64,000 nt of DNA from Vibrio maritimus (GCF_021441885.1 NZ_CP090438.1:2232001-2296000), one strand, 5' to 3'; shown: positions 17,052-25,969, numbered from the stretch's first letter. The notes: generated by a model not told the origin, from the letters alone. Numbers and translations are program-made.

Positions 17052-17077
17052 AAAGTGGCGCAGGAGGTGCGCCACTT
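17052..17077 (-). terminator. Hairpin between dctP and dctQM, likely attenuator
   Basis: On the minus strand AAGTGGCGCA-CCTCC-TGCGCCACTTTTTTC: a 10-bp stem with a T run between dctP and dctQ. Partial termination here would give more binding protein than permease. Confidence 0.75.
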
Positions 17078-17086
17078 GAAGTGAGA

Positions 17087-18181
17087 CTAGTTGTCGAACT
17101 TGTTTAGGTAAGCTTTCGACGCAATGTCTGTCCAAGAACGAACTTGCTCTAGGTAAGCCGCTTGAGAAGCTTGGATTTCTTTTGCCATCTCGTCTTTCTC
17201 AGCATGCTCTTTTAGCAGTTTGTCGTTCGCATCACGCAGGGCATCGATAACCTCTTTCGGGAAGTCTTTGACTTTCACATCTGGGTAATCAGTCTGGATC
17301 GTTGCCCAGTTTTTGCCACTCTCGTGCGTTGATTGGATGTACATGTCATAAGCCGCTGTCTTCATAGCAATTTGAAGAATCGCTTTCAGATCGTCAGGCA
17401 GCTTGTTCCAAGTACGCTTGTTCACTAAGAACTGAAGCTCTGTCGCTGGCTCATGCCAACCTGTGTAGTAGTAAGGTGCGATTTTGTGGAAGCCCATACG
17501 AAGGTCAAGAGAAGGACCTACCCACTCTAGAGCATCAATCGTACGACGCTCTAGTGACGTGTAGAGCTCACCAGAGGCAATATTTGTCGGCTTAGCGCCT
17601 ACTTCAGCTAGGATTTCACCTGCGAAACCAGGGATACGCATTTTCAGACCTTGTAGGTCTTCAACACTGTTGATTTCTTTCTGGAACCAGCCGCCCATCT
17701 GAACGTCAGTGTTACCACCAGGGAAAGACATTAGATTGTGTGGTGAGTACACTTTTTCCATTAGCTCCATACCACCGCCGTGATAGAACCAAGCGTACTG
17801 TTCAGGTGCCGTCATACCAAAAGGCATAGTCGTAAAGTAGAGGGTATTTGGCACTTTACCTTTCCAATAGTAAGACGCAGAGTGACCCATGTCGTACTGA
17901 CCAGATTTCACCATATCAAACACACCAAATGGCGCTTTGTGTTTGTTTGATGAGTCGATGCGGATTTGAAGACGACCGTTGGACATCTCTTCGGCCATTT
18001 TAGCCATATTCTTTGTGGCATCACCGAAGATAGGGAAGTTTGGCCCCCATGTTTCAGCAAGTTTTAGGCGATAGACTTTGTCATCAGCGTTTGCTGACCC
18101 TGCTACAAAAGCTAGGCAAGTCGCTGCTACAATGGCCGTGCTCTTCATGACACGTGATACTGATTTCTTGATTAGACTCAT
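17087..18181 (-). CDS. dctP: TRAP transporter periplasmic solute-binding protein (DctP/TakP-like)
   Basis: Periplasmic receptor, 364 aa, with a signal peptide (cleavage near GSANA-D). DctP-family features: TKNMAKMAEEMSNGRLQIRI, the conserved ligand arginine in DLQGLKMRIPGFAGEIL, then SGELYTSLERRTIDALEWVGP. MPFGMTAPEQYAWFYHGGG and YYYTGWHEPATELQF resemble the 2-oxo acid binding TakP group more than the C4-dicarboxylate group. First gene of a P-Q-M operon. Ligand assignment to a 2-oxo or related monocarboxylic acid is an inference from these motifs. Confidence 0.92.
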   Translation of the reverse strand: MSLIKKSVSRVMKSTAIVAATCLAFVAGSANADDKVYRLKLAETWGPNFPIFGDATKNMAKMAEEMSNGRLQIRIDSSNKHKAPFGVFDMVKSGQYDMGHSASYYWKGKVPNTLYFTTMPFGMTAPEQYAWFYHGGGMELMEKVYSPHNLMSFPGGNTDVQMGGWFQKEINSVEDLQGLKMRIPGFAGEILAEVGAKPTNIASGELYTSLERRTIDALEWVGPSLDLRMGFHKIAPYYYTGWHEPATELQFLVNKRTWNKLPDDLKAILQIAMKTAAYDMYIQSTHESGKNWATIQTDYPDVKVKDFPKEVIDALRDANDKLLKEHAEKDEMAKEIQASQAAYLEQVRSWTDIASKAYLNKFDN

Positions 18182-18333
18182 TATTCAGTTCCTTGAGTAG
18201 GTTCCTTGTTGAAGCCGCGTATGCGACTCCAAGTTTCACATTCGAGGTAACTATGGATGGAATTCTGAATAACGGGTATTCGTGCGAGCACGCAGTGATA
18301 ATTAAGTAAATTAGGATGGTTAGACGTTGGTAT

Positions 18334-18349
18334 TACGTAGAACTACGTA
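18334..18349. promoter_or_regulatory. Candidate NarL-family operator, 7-2-7 dyad
   Basis: TACGTAG-AA-CTACGTA is a perfect inverted pair of heptamers with a 2-bp gap. NarL/NarP bind TACYYMT heptamers in exactly this 7-2-7 layout. It is about 150 bases upstream of dctP, whose cluster encodes a NarL-type regulator. Confidence 0.5.
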
Positions 18350-18486
18350 GTCTTTTGGACACTAAATCTATTTTTTGGTTATTATTCAATCTATTATTTT
18401 TCTAAAGCCCAATCTAAAAATGGGTAAATACGTACGCATTTATTATCAGGCAGATATTACAGTATGGCTACTTTTGTGATATCAGT

Positions 18487-18542
18487 CGCTAACATTTATC
18501 GATAAGCGTATCGCTAACATTTATCGATAAGCGTATCGCTAA
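18487..18542. repeat. 25-bp tandem repeat, 2.2 copies
   Basis: CGCTAACATTTATCGATAAGCGTAT occurs twice head to tail (18487 and 18512), followed by the first six bases of a third copy. Each unit contains a TTATCGATAA palindrome and CGCT/AGCG ends that can pair. Confidence 0.85.
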
Positions 18543-18544
18543 GA

Positions 18545-18576
18545 TCAAAAAAACCCCTACACGAGGGGTCTTTTTG
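18545..18576 (-). terminator. Terminator of the small winged-helix gene
   Basis: On the minus strand AAAAAGACCCCTCGTGTAGGGGTTTTTTTG: a CCCCT/AGGGG stem with a seven-T run, 20 bases beyond the stop. Confidence 0.85.
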
Positions 18577-18596
18577 AAATTGGGCAAAGTGAACGC

Positions 18597-18959
18597 TTAT
18601 AGCGCTTTATAGATCACTTTGTTACCCGCAAGCTGTTCTTTCGCTACTAAGCCTTCTTCAAGAAGTTTCTTTAGAGCGCCAGTTGCCCAAGATGCCGCTT
18701 TCGCGTCTTCTTGACCAGCTTCAAGGCCGATGCCTTTCGGGTTGATGCCTTCAGCGTTCTTAACAACGATGTCTAGTACTTGTTGCTGTTTAGGAGTTAG
18801 GGCTACATCAACTTTTTTTGTCGCAGTTGCGGTTTCAACTACAGGTGCTTTTGCTACAACAGGCTTTGCTGTTTTTGTTGCAGCGGCTGTGTTCGCAACT
18901 ACCGCTTTAATACGCTTTTGCAATTTTGATTGCACTTTGCGCTTATGAGCAAGTCTCAT
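18597..18959 (-). CDS. Small basic protein with winged-helix-like C-terminus
   Basis: 120 aa from the ATG ending at 18959 (GGAGAG upstream); the longer ORF to 19055 adds residues without a ribosome site. The N-terminus is very basic (MRLAHKRKVQSKLQKRIKAV), the middle is a low-complexity Ala/Thr/Lys/Val linker (about 22-55), and the C-terminal part (about 58-120) resembles a helix-turn-helix or winged helix: LTPKQQQVLDIVVKN, then WATGALKKLLEEGLVAKEQL. The overall design, a charged tail plus a small DNA-binding domain, suggests a nucleoid-associated or regulatory protein. No named family recognised. Confidence 0.75.
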   Translation of the reverse strand: MRLAHKRKVQSKLQKRIKAVVANTAAATKTAKPVVAKAPVVETATATKKVDVALTPKQQQVLDIVVKNAEGINPKGIGLEAGQEDAKAASWATGALKKLLEEGLVAKEQLAGNKVIYKAL

Positions 18960-19169
18960 CGAGTTTTCTCTCCAATTCACTGCATCGAGGCAGTGGTCAA
19001 AATTTGAAGCGCGTTTTATACCAAAATTTTGAATGCTTTTGTAGGGGCTTGACACAAAGTCGAGACAAAAATGCCGTCTTTGGCCATTAATGACTATTAT
19101 TTAAACAATAAACTTTGTGGTTGTTTTACCAGTATAAAGCCATGTCAGCACTCACTTATGGCAAGCATT

Positions 19170-19871
19170 ATGGATACATTACATCTCAGCAATCATCATT
19201 ACACATGGGAATCTCCAACAGTTAAGCTGTTCGTCGGAGTGGGCGCGTTAGTCTGCTTTTGCTTCTTATTACTTTCCCCCTCATGGGAACACGCATGGCT
19301 TTTTATTGCCATTTTCGTCAGTGTGATGGGGTTTGCTTATCTTATGCTTCAAAAAAGCCGCGTTACCTTTACGCTGACCAATACCCACCTACAGCAGCAC
19401 TTGTTTAAAGGCGGCTGGGTAGTTCAATGGGCGAATGTAGAGCGCATTGGGATCTGTACTCAACATCAAGAAGGCTGGCATAAGCCGCTACCATGGATTG
19501 GGATCAGAGTGAAACAGTACGGTCCGTATCTAAACGCCATTTGTCCACGCATCGCTACCGATATCCTACTTAGCCAGCGAGCCCTGCTCTACATCGGGAA
19601 TCAACAAACCAACCCGGCACAGGCATTCGAAGACATTGTTTTGGATTCTGAGCCCTTCATTGATGAAGATGGTGTGGAATATAAGGGGCTACTTGCCATG
19701 CTCGCAAACAGAATGAAGCATCAACGTGAGTTCTATGGATACGATGTGTTTATTGCAGAAGCGGACTTAGACAGAGCTGGGGAGGACTTTGTGGGACTGG
19801 CTCGACGCTATCAAGCAGCGGCGAGCCGTCACGACTTCGCTGAGTCTAAAGACTGCAGGAAGTTAGTATAG
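19170..19871 (+). CDS. DUF2982-type membrane protein
   Basis: 233 aa from the ATG at 19170 (MDTLHLSNHHYTW); ATG 19158 is also possible, and no clear ribosome site decides. Two adjacent hydrophobic segments (about 18-36 and 40-57) form a membrane hairpin, followed by a cytoplasmic domain that reads like a PH-like fold (VTFTLTNTHLQQHLFKGGWV, WANVERIGI, PLPWIGIRVKQYGPY). Matches my memory of the DUF2982 family of Vibrio and Shewanella, whose role is not known. Its 3' end overlaps the convergent gloC gene by nine bases. Confidence 0.75.
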   Translation: MDTLHLSNHHYTWESPTVKLFVGVGALVCFCFLLLSPSWEHAWLFIAIFVSVMGFAYLMLQKSRVTFTLTNTHLQQHLFKGGWVVQWANVERIGICTQHQEGWHKPLPWIGIRVKQYGPYLNAICPRIATDILLSQRALLYIGNQQTNPAQAFEDIVLDSEPFIDEDGVEYKGLLAMLANRMKHQREFYGYDVFIAEADLDRAGEDFVGLARRYQAAASRHDFAESKDCRKLV

Positions 19872-20516
19872 TGGCATTTCGTCGGCGACAAACGGGTTTG
19901 AAACGCGCTCGCGTCCAAACGTAGACTCTGGACCGTGACCCGGTACAAACTTAACATCATTACCTAATGGCCACAGTTTTGTTTTGATCGAATTGATCAA
20001 CGTCGCGTGGTCACCTTGCGGGAAGTCAGTACGGCCGATACTACCGTTAAACAGCACATCACCCACAAAAGCGAGTTGTGCTTCCTCGTTGAACAAGCAC
20101 ACGTGACCTGGAGTATGACCTGGAGTATGAACTACATTCAGTGATTGATTACCAAATGTCACAACGTCCCCTTCGTCCAACCATTGAGTCGGTTCAAACG
20201 CTTCTGTCAGCGGCCAGCCGAACATTTGACTTTGACCTTCTAGGCCTTGTAGCCAGAAGTTATCTGCTTTATGTGGACCGACAATATCGACTTTCAATGA
20301 CTCCGCCATCTCTACCGTGCCACCAACATGGTCCAAGTGGCCATGCGTCAATACCAGCTTCTCTACAGATACACCGAGTTGCTCTACCAACATCAGCAGT
20401 TGCTTCACATCACCACCTGGGTCAATCACAATACCTTTCATGGTTTCATCGCACCAAACAATTGAACAGTTTTGGGCGAAAGTAGTGACGGGAACAGTTT
20501 GATATTTGAGACTCAT
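19863..20516 (-). CDS. gloC: Metallo-beta-lactamase-fold hydrolase, glyoxalase II-like (YcbL/GloC)
   Basis: Cytoplasmic Zn-dependent thioesterase, 217 aa, that hydrolyses S-D-lactoylglutathione in methylglyoxal detoxification. The metal motif LTHGHLDHVGG is present (H-x-H-x-D-H), with further ligands in HTPGHTPGH, FVGDVLF and FVPGHGPEST. Length and sequence follow E. coli YcbL closely (PVTTFAQNCSIVWCDE, VGPHKADNFWLQGL, GDHATLI). It is short like YcbL and lacks the C-terminal helical domain of classical GloB. Confidence 0.92.
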   Translation of the reverse strand: MSLKYQTVPVTTFAQNCSIVWCDETMKGIVIDPGGDVKQLLMLVEQLGVSVEKLVLTHGHLDHVGGTVEMAESLKVDIVGPHKADNFWLQGLEGQSQMFGWPLTEAFEPTQWLDEGDVVTFGNQSLNVVHTPGHTPGHVCLFNEEAQLAFVGDVLFNGSIGRTDFPQGDHATLINSIKTKLWPLGNDVKFVPGHGPESTFGRERVSNPFVADEMPLY

Positions 20517-20682
20517 GATAAACCCTATATTTCTTTGACTAGCGCGACTATGACATTCTCGTCTGCGAATAACAAGTCCCTACTTATTAAGGTGGTTAAA
20601 AACAAAAACCATCACCCTACCTAAGGTAAGACAATGGCTTTATAGATTCAGCTCTAAAGGTGTCTGGCTATCAGACTAGGAA

Positions 20683-22338
20683 CTATCTGTTGTTTGAAAG
20701 CGCGGCGTCTTCCACATTGTTACGTTTAGCATCGTAGTCATAGACATCACCACGAAAGTGCGCTTTTCCATCAGACAACCATGCGGTTTGATAGATGATA
20801 TGCACTGGAATGCGTTCTTTGAAGGCGACCGCTTTGTTGGGTCTTGTCGACGCCACCTCTTCTAAGCTTTTACCTTGTACCTCAAGCAATACCTGCGCAA
20901 ACTGATCGGCATGTTCTACCCGTACGCACCCTGAGCTGAAAGCTCTTAAGCTCTCGTTGAAAAGGTGTTTGCTCGGCGTATCGTGCAAGAAAATCGCCTG
21001 TGCGTTAGGAGTATTAAATTTATACTGGCCTAAGGCATTCAACTCCCCGGCTTGTTGACGCATTCGGTATGGGAAGCGCTTAGCATTCACTTCTTGCCAA
21101 TCAATCATCGTTGGGTCGATACGATTCTGATTGGTCCACCCTTCAATAATCTCAAAGCGTTGTGAAAATAGGTAGGTCGGATCCCTTTTCACCTTGGGAA
21201 TAATGTCTTTAACCATGATTTTCCATGGCACGTTCCAGGTAGGGTTGAGTATCAACGAGTCCATTTTGGTCTCAAAGATAGGGGTTTGCCTGCTGGTTTT
21301 GCCAACAATCACTCTCGATTCAAAACGCGTTTCTCCTTCATCCCAATACTTAAGTTGGAAACTAGGAACGTTGACTAAGATAATATTCTCACGCTGCTGA
21401 GGCCACAAACGAGAGCGCTCAGAATTCAACGCCAGGATTCTTAGTTTGTCATTAGCAGACTTGTTGAGCCATTCGATCGTGTTAGGGCCAATAATGCCGT
21501 CATCATTAAGTCCATAGAGCTGCTGAAATTCTCTAACAGCTAAATCCAAGGTATCGTCAAAAAGGTTATCTTCCCTTATATCGACATAGATCTCTGACGC
21601 CTGCAATCTCTCAACCAGATGCAAATACTGCTCGGGGGCTAGTACATCACCTCGTCGCAATAGACCCGCTTGTTCATAAGCAGGGAATTCCACCTGTGAC
21701 TTGGCTAAAAGGTCAATATAGACATTTTCAAAACCGGGCTGCTGAATCATCGGAGAAGCGAGGCTACGAACATAATCCGTCTCTCGCCCAGATTCAAATG
21801 CCGTTACCATTATGTCTACCTCTGTAGCGGATGGTCTTGGCAAAGAATCTTGCAGACTGGTTGTAAAGTACCACTCTTTTCCGCTGTCTGCTGCTGAAGC
21901 AACATAGCTCATATAGAGAAGGAAAGTATCTGTGGTCAGTCTGTCGTACCGAGATTTGTCTTGTTGTTGGAACGCATCATGTAGCATCTCAACACGCTCT
22001 TGGAATATTGGGCTAAACCCCGCTAAACGAACAACGTCTAGTTGAAGATTTACCTGTGCATTGAGCTCTTGATCGCTCCAAAGTTGAATCCGCTGCAGAC
22101 GAGAATAAAGATACTCCACAAGCTCAGGGTAAAGCAGCTCTTCCTGTGGCAGAGTCTCTACGTTACTCGTCGAATGAGTTTCCTGCTGATTTGACTTGAG
22201 AATGGGCTCAATGTGCTTCACCGAATATGACGTCAGTTCACTTGAATCCGAGACGAGTTGGTCTGGAGCAGCCGTGACGGCCACCGAATTTGAGAGTGCC
22301 GAGATCAGAATGCTCGGCATGATTAACCAGTTTCGCAT
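20683..22338 (-). CDS. ldtD: L,D-transpeptidase, LdtD/YcbB-like
   Basis: Periplasmic enzyme that forms 3-3 meso-DAP crosslinks in peptidoglycan, 551 aa with an N-terminal signal peptide (cleaved near VTAA). Order: an N-terminal helical region, a peptidoglycan-binding domain (about 225-290, with LFDDTLDLAVREFQQLYGLN and DGIIGPNTIEWLN), then the YkuD catalytic domain (about 315-500) with FLHDTPSKHLF and the nucleophile Cys in SSGCVRVEH. A strong GGAGGT ribosome site precedes the ATG. Somewhat shorter than E. coli LdtD (615 aa). Monocistronic. Confidence 0.93.
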   Translation of the reverse strand: MRNWLIMPSILISALSNSVAVTAAPDQLVSDSSELTSYSVKHIEPILKSNQQETHSTSNVETLPQEELLYPELVEYLYSRLQRIQLWSDQELNAQVNLQLDVVRLAGFSPIFQERVEMLHDAFQQQDKSRYDRLTTDTFLLYMSYVASAADSGKEWYFTTSLQDSLPRPSATEVDIMVTAFESGRETDYVRSLASPMIQQPGFENVYIDLLAKSQVEFPAYEQAGLLRRGDVLAPEQYLHLVERLQASEIYVDIREDNLFDDTLDLAVREFQQLYGLNDDGIIGPNTIEWLNKSANDKLRILALNSERSRLWPQQRENIILVNVPSFQLKYWDEGETRFESRVIVGKTSRQTPIFETKMDSLILNPTWNVPWKIMVKDIIPKVKRDPTYLFSQRFEIIEGWTNQNRIDPTMIDWQEVNAKRFPYRMRQQAGELNALGQYKFNTPNAQAIFLHDTPSKHLFNESLRAFSSGCVRVEHADQFAQVLLEVQGKSLEEVASTRPNKAVAFKERIPVHIIYQTAWLSDGKAHFRGDVYDYDAKRNNVEDAALSNNR

Positions 22339-22427
22339 CTACCCACCTCCTAAGACAGAGTCTTTAAGTATGGCAGAAATCACACTTCTAAAAGTGTTAA
22401 TTTAGTTTAAACCAGTTAGCGTCTCAT

Positions 22428-23549
22428 TTATGTGATTGCGCTCCAATGGTTATCCCATTGAATCCCCGAGACAAAGGTTTGTTTGGCGAGATCTGCATTT
22501 ATTTTTACGACCCTGCCTATCCCAGAGCTCACATGAAACTCACCATTTGTTACTACGACTCCAGACGCATCAGGTAACGCATTGATCTCCAGAAGTTCAC
22601 GCGTTGCTTTATCCCAAATACCATAACAGTTACCTCTTGGAGAGGTCGCTAAAATATGGGATTCAGTTGCAGCGATACTCGCGACATAATGATCAAACCG
22701 AGCCCAATCTTCTGGATCTCCACCCAACTCAACAAGCGCCTCCCCTTTACGATGCATCGCGACTAGCGGTACATAATCATCGGGTTCGCCTCGATATTGT
22801 TGACCACAAAGGACGGTATGCTCTCCATCATGGGCTAGGTGGCGGATGCTTTTATGTTTATCTTGCAACGATACTTGCTCTAGCAACTCACCCGATTCTG
22901 AGAGATAGCTAAGACTTGGGTTCATCGTATCTAGATTAAGTGGCGAGCGACCTTGGGTATGAACACCACCGACACCAACCACTAACCTTCCATCAGACAT
23001 GGTGATGATTTCGTGGGGTCCAATTCCAAATCCAGAGAACTCTTCAACCTTACGATAGCCATTTTCAACGTCATACACGCCCACGATTCCATGACTTGTC
23101 GAACGCTCCCCTTCTGTGGCGTAAAGCCAACGACCGTCGTTCGAGTACACACCATGCCCATAGAAATGGCGATCGCTCTGGGCTGGTATTAGGGTATGAA
23201 TATTCCCTGAAACATAGCTAAAGACCATGGCGTAGCTGCCAGGACGACGAGCGAACATAACCGCATGCTCTTGGTTTGGCGCAATAGCCACACCATGTCC
23301 TCTGCCAGGAAGAGGGATCTGATGCCGCACTTGTCCAGTTTCTGAATACACCACGACTTCGAACTGTCCTTGCCGACGTATTGCACCGCCAATTAAGGCC
23401 TCAGACTTGTTCAACGCACCATGGACTTCGCTTACCTTTGAACCGTTATTGTTAGCTGCGCAAGCAGCAAGCAAGGAAGGCGCACAGGTCCCTATCGTTA
23501 ACGCCTTCGTAAAGTTGCGCTTTGAAATATCAATCGCCATCGGTCGCAT
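22428..23549 (-). CDS. DUF1513 beta-propeller-like protein of the imelysin cluster
   Basis: 373 aa. The N-terminus shows a hydrophobic export signal after a twin-basic KR (ISKRNFTKALTIGTCAPSLLAAC) ending in a lipobox-like LLAAC, so it is probably a periplasmic lipoprotein. The rest has repeated short blade-like segments (GHGVAIAPNQEHAVMFARR, YGHGVYSNDGRWLYATEG, GPHEIITMSDGRLVVGVGG), typical of a seven-bladed propeller and of DUF1513. It is the last gene of the imelysin/di-heme cluster and overlaps the preceding gene by 20 bases. A role in periplasmic iron handling is inferred from the cluster only. Confidence 0.85.
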   Translation of the reverse strand: MRPMAIDISKRNFTKALTIGTCAPSLLAACAANNNGSKVSEVHGALNKSEALIGGAIRRQGQFEVVVYSETGQVRHQIPLPGRGHGVAIAPNQEHAVMFARRPGSYAMVFSYVSGNIHTLIPAQSDRHFYGHGVYSNDGRWLYATEGERSTSHGIVGVYDVENGYRKVEEFSGFGIGPHEIITMSDGRLVVGVGGVHTQGRSPLNLDTMNPSLSYLSESGELLEQVSLQDKHKSIRHLAHDGEHTVLCGQQYRGEPDDYVPLVAMHRKGEALVELGGDPEDWARFDHYVASIAATESHILATSPRGNCYGIWDKATRELLEINALPDASGVVVTNGEFHVSSGIGRVVKINADLAKQTFVSGIQWDNHWSAIT

Positions 23550-24561
23550 TAAACCCTATTACCACACCTAGTTTAATTGATGCTTCTTCGTTAATGAGAT
23601 ACTTAAGCTGCTCCAACTTGTTGAACTGAGCCAGCGCGGTTCTATAGCCCTCTTTAGTCTGTAGCATCTCAAACAGGCTCGATTCTTCTGGCCAGGCTTC
23701 AAGGGTATCTTCGAACTGATGTAGGATGTTGTCGGCAAGCGCGACCTCACCTTCCGCTCTCAAAATGTCATCTAAGCCCTCGCCTTGCGCGAGATACAAA
23801 GACTGCATCGCAATAATGTTCTCTTTTAAGTTCGAGAGAGAACTGTTTGAACGCCATGACTCAGAAAAGTAAGGGCGTGGCGAGCCTATCTTCGCAAGTG
23901 GCCTGGATAGCTTCTTCATGCTGTAGTCGAGCTGATTAGAGAGCATTGCCAAATATTCAGCATGCCAAGCCTTAGTATCCAGTTCAGACCAAGGGTTAAT
24001 CCTCCAAGCCTCTACAATTGTGTTTGAGCGATCAACCAAAGACTTAGTCACTGCTGCGAGTAGAGAGCATTCTTTATTCCCACCTACACTGATTGTTGAT
24101 GCAGTGTCATACAATAACCACTCCACTGAGCCTAACCCCTGAACCGTCACACTTTGAGACTGAACAGACGCCATGTCCCAAGAGTCGACCTTAGTTGCTG
24201 CCGCCATCTTTCTACCAGTGGTATTTTTCTTATCAGGCCAAAATTGGATGTTCCAGTTTTGCTCCAGTGCGGTGGCAGGGCCTCGTTCTTGTCCCTGAAG
24301 GTGCATCCAACTTTCCATCCCCTGTCGCCAAGCTGCTTTCACCTGTTCTAAACTACGATTGGCGCGGCAATATTGAACGCTGTCATCGTGTAGCTGTCGC
24401 ATCGCATCATTAAAGCGTTTAGCAGAAGCAAATTGGATCTCATAAACGCTTTGACTCTCGTGACTTGTTGACTGTGGGCGATTTTTCTCGATGCCTGCTG
24501 ATGACTGGCAGCCTGCGAGTAAAATCGCTGCAGCGATGGTGAGTGTTTTATGATTAATCAC
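23530..24561 (-). CDS. Imelysin-family lipoprotein
   Basis: Periplasmic membrane-anchored imelysin-like protein, 343 aa. I chose the GTG ending at 24561 because AAGGAG lies six bases ahead of it; the ATG at 24567 touches that AAGGAG directly. The lipobox ILLAGC gives lipid modification and anchoring. All-helical imelysin-type body with paired helices (KAAWRQGMESWMHLQGQERG, WNIQFWPDKKNTTGRKM). The GxHxxE motif of the canonical imelysins is not seen; VQGLGSVEWLLYD stands in its place, so His is replaced. It may bind iron or a heme ligand differently, or act as partner of the first imelysin. Confidence 0.85.
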   Translation of the reverse strand: MINHKTLTIAAAILLAGCQSSAGIEKNRPQSTSHESQSVYEIQFASAKRFNDAMRQLHDDSVQYCRANRSLEQVKAAWRQGMESWMHLQGQERGPATALEQNWNIQFWPDKKNTTGRKMAAATKVDSWDMASVQSQSVTVQGLGSVEWLLYDTASTISVGGNKECSLLAAVTKSLVDRSNTIVEAWRINPWSELDTKAWHAEYLAMLSNQLDYSMKKLSRPLAKIGSPRPYFSESWRSNSSLSNLKENIIAMQSLYLAQGEGLDDILRAEGEVALADNILHQFEDTLEAWPEESSLFEMLQTKEGYRTALAQFNKLEQLKYLINEEASIKLGVVIGFNATDGD

Positions 24562-24571
24562 AGCCATCTCC

Positions 24572-25969
24572 TTAAAGCGAGTTCAAGAACGCAAGCAGTG
24601 CTTCACGCTCTTTCTTGCTCATCGCCAAAACCTGATTTCTAGCGGCTTCTGCTTCACCGCCATGCCACAAAATTGCTTCCGTAAGGTTGCGAGCACGCCC
24701 ATCATGTAAGAAATAAGTGTGACCATTTACCTCCTGGGTATAGCCAATACCCCAAAGAGGTGGCGTGCGCCAATGTGAACCAGATGCTGCGTACTCTGGA
24801 CGTCCATCAGACAGCCCTTCTCCCATATCGTGTAGCAATAAGTCTGTGTACGGGTGAATAGTTTGATTCGACAAAGCCGGCAACTCTGCTCTTTGTGCTG
24901 TTTGTATGTTCGTTCTATGGCAGTTCTCACAGCCTACTTTTTTAAACAGAACCTCACCTTGCAAAACCTCTGGATTATCGATGCCACGACGCTGTGGCAC
25001 CGCAAGATGTTGCGTATAGAACTCAACAAAGTTCAAGATTTTGTCACTCACCTCAGGGTCACCACCACTCAGGCTATCAGTGCACAAATCTTGCTTATCC
25101 GTGCAGTTCTCCTCGGTGAACAGGGAACTTGTTAAACCGACATCACCATTGAATGCCGCGGCATTTTGCTGCATAAGGTTGGGCTGCCCTGCCTTCCAAC
25201 CAAAGCGACCTAGTGCCATCTCTTTACTGCGCACATCTAAAACATAGTTAGGGATACCTGCTACCGCTGTGTCGTCTTTTGCCTGCTGCTCAGCAAAACC
25301 GAGAATAGTCGCTTCAGGCACCGATTCTAGTAACCCAAGACCAATCATAGGTGGCGCAACTCGTGCAGACATCATCACGTCTGGGTGCATATCGCCGTAT
25401 GCCAGTTCGACAATGTCTAGGTTTGGCTTACGAAGCATCACACTCGTACCATCTTCAAAACTTACGGCAAGTTCATCGTAAGTAATATGTATTTGACCTT
25501 CTGGGTCCATATCAGGAAGCGCAAAATCTTGTAATTGCCCACCATAAGTTGGTTCTGGGATAACACCCGACACTTTCACCGCTTGCTTTTGCTCTTCAGT
25601 CGTCGCAGGAATACTCAAACGAACAAGCATAGACACAGCATGCTGGTCATTTTCTTCAGGTGGGTGTCCTCGTCCATCCTTGATATGACAGTTTTGACAT
25701 CCGTTGGTATTAAACAGTGGACCTAATCCATCTCTAGCATCGGTTGACGCTGGCGCTTGAACCCAAGGGTTTCTGAAAAAGCTGTTTCCGACACTAAAAT
25801 CTAAGCGCTTACTCATTGGTAAGTTGGCCGCAGGCATCGAATACGCATTGGGTCCGTCTTTCTTAACGGTTGTTTTACCACCAGAGAAGCGGGTTGGTGT
25901 TGATTCAGCAGAAACTGAAGTGGCAATTAGGGCTAAAAGCGTAACCCAGATAGTGTTTGATCTAGACAT
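24572..25969 (-). CDS. Di-heme DUF1111 protein (thiol oxidoreductase-like)
   Basis: Periplasmic c-type cytochrome, 465 aa, signal peptide cleaved near SVSA-E. Two heme-binding motifs: CQNCH in FNTNGCQNCHIKDGRGH (about 95) and CENCH in KKVGCENCHRTN (about 350). The family is related to MauG/cytochrome c peroxidases and usually occurs beside imelysin genes, as here between two of them. It ends 10 bases before the downstream lipoprotein's ORF region, so the genes are one operon. Probable role: electron transfer or ferrous iron oxidation linked to iron acquisition; no substrate is proven. Confidence 0.9.
   Translation of the reverse strand: MSRSNTIWVTLLALIATSVSAESTPTRFSGGKTTVKKDGPNAYSMPAANLPMSKRLDFSVGNSFFRNPWVQAPASTDARDGLGPLFNTNGCQNCHIKDGRGHPPEENDQHAVSMLVRLSIPATTEEQKQAVKVSGVIPEPTYGGQLQDFALPDMDPEGQIHITYDELAVSFEDGTSVMLRKPNLDIVELAYGDMHPDVMMSARVAPPMIGLGLLESVPEATILGFAEQQAKDDTAVAGIPNYVLDVRSKEMALGRFGWKAGQPNLMQQNAAAFNGDVGLTSSLFTEENCTDKQDLCTDSLSGGDPEVSDKILNFVEFYTQHLAVPQRRGIDNPEVLQGEVLFKKVGCENCHRTNIQTAQRAELPALSNQTIHPYTDLLLHDMGEGLSDGRPEYAASGSHWRTPPLWGIGYTQEVNGHTYFLHDGRARNLTEAILWHGGEAEAARNQVLAMSKKEREALLAFLNSL

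Larger units (their letters stand above)
18182..18596. other. Intergenic region upstream of dctP
   Basis: About 415 bases with no ORF. It contains the dctP promoter region, a 7-2-7 dyad (18334-18349), a second TACGTA core at 18429-18434, a 25-bp tandem repeat (18487-18542) and the terminator of the neighbouring gene (18545-18576). Confidence 0.6.
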
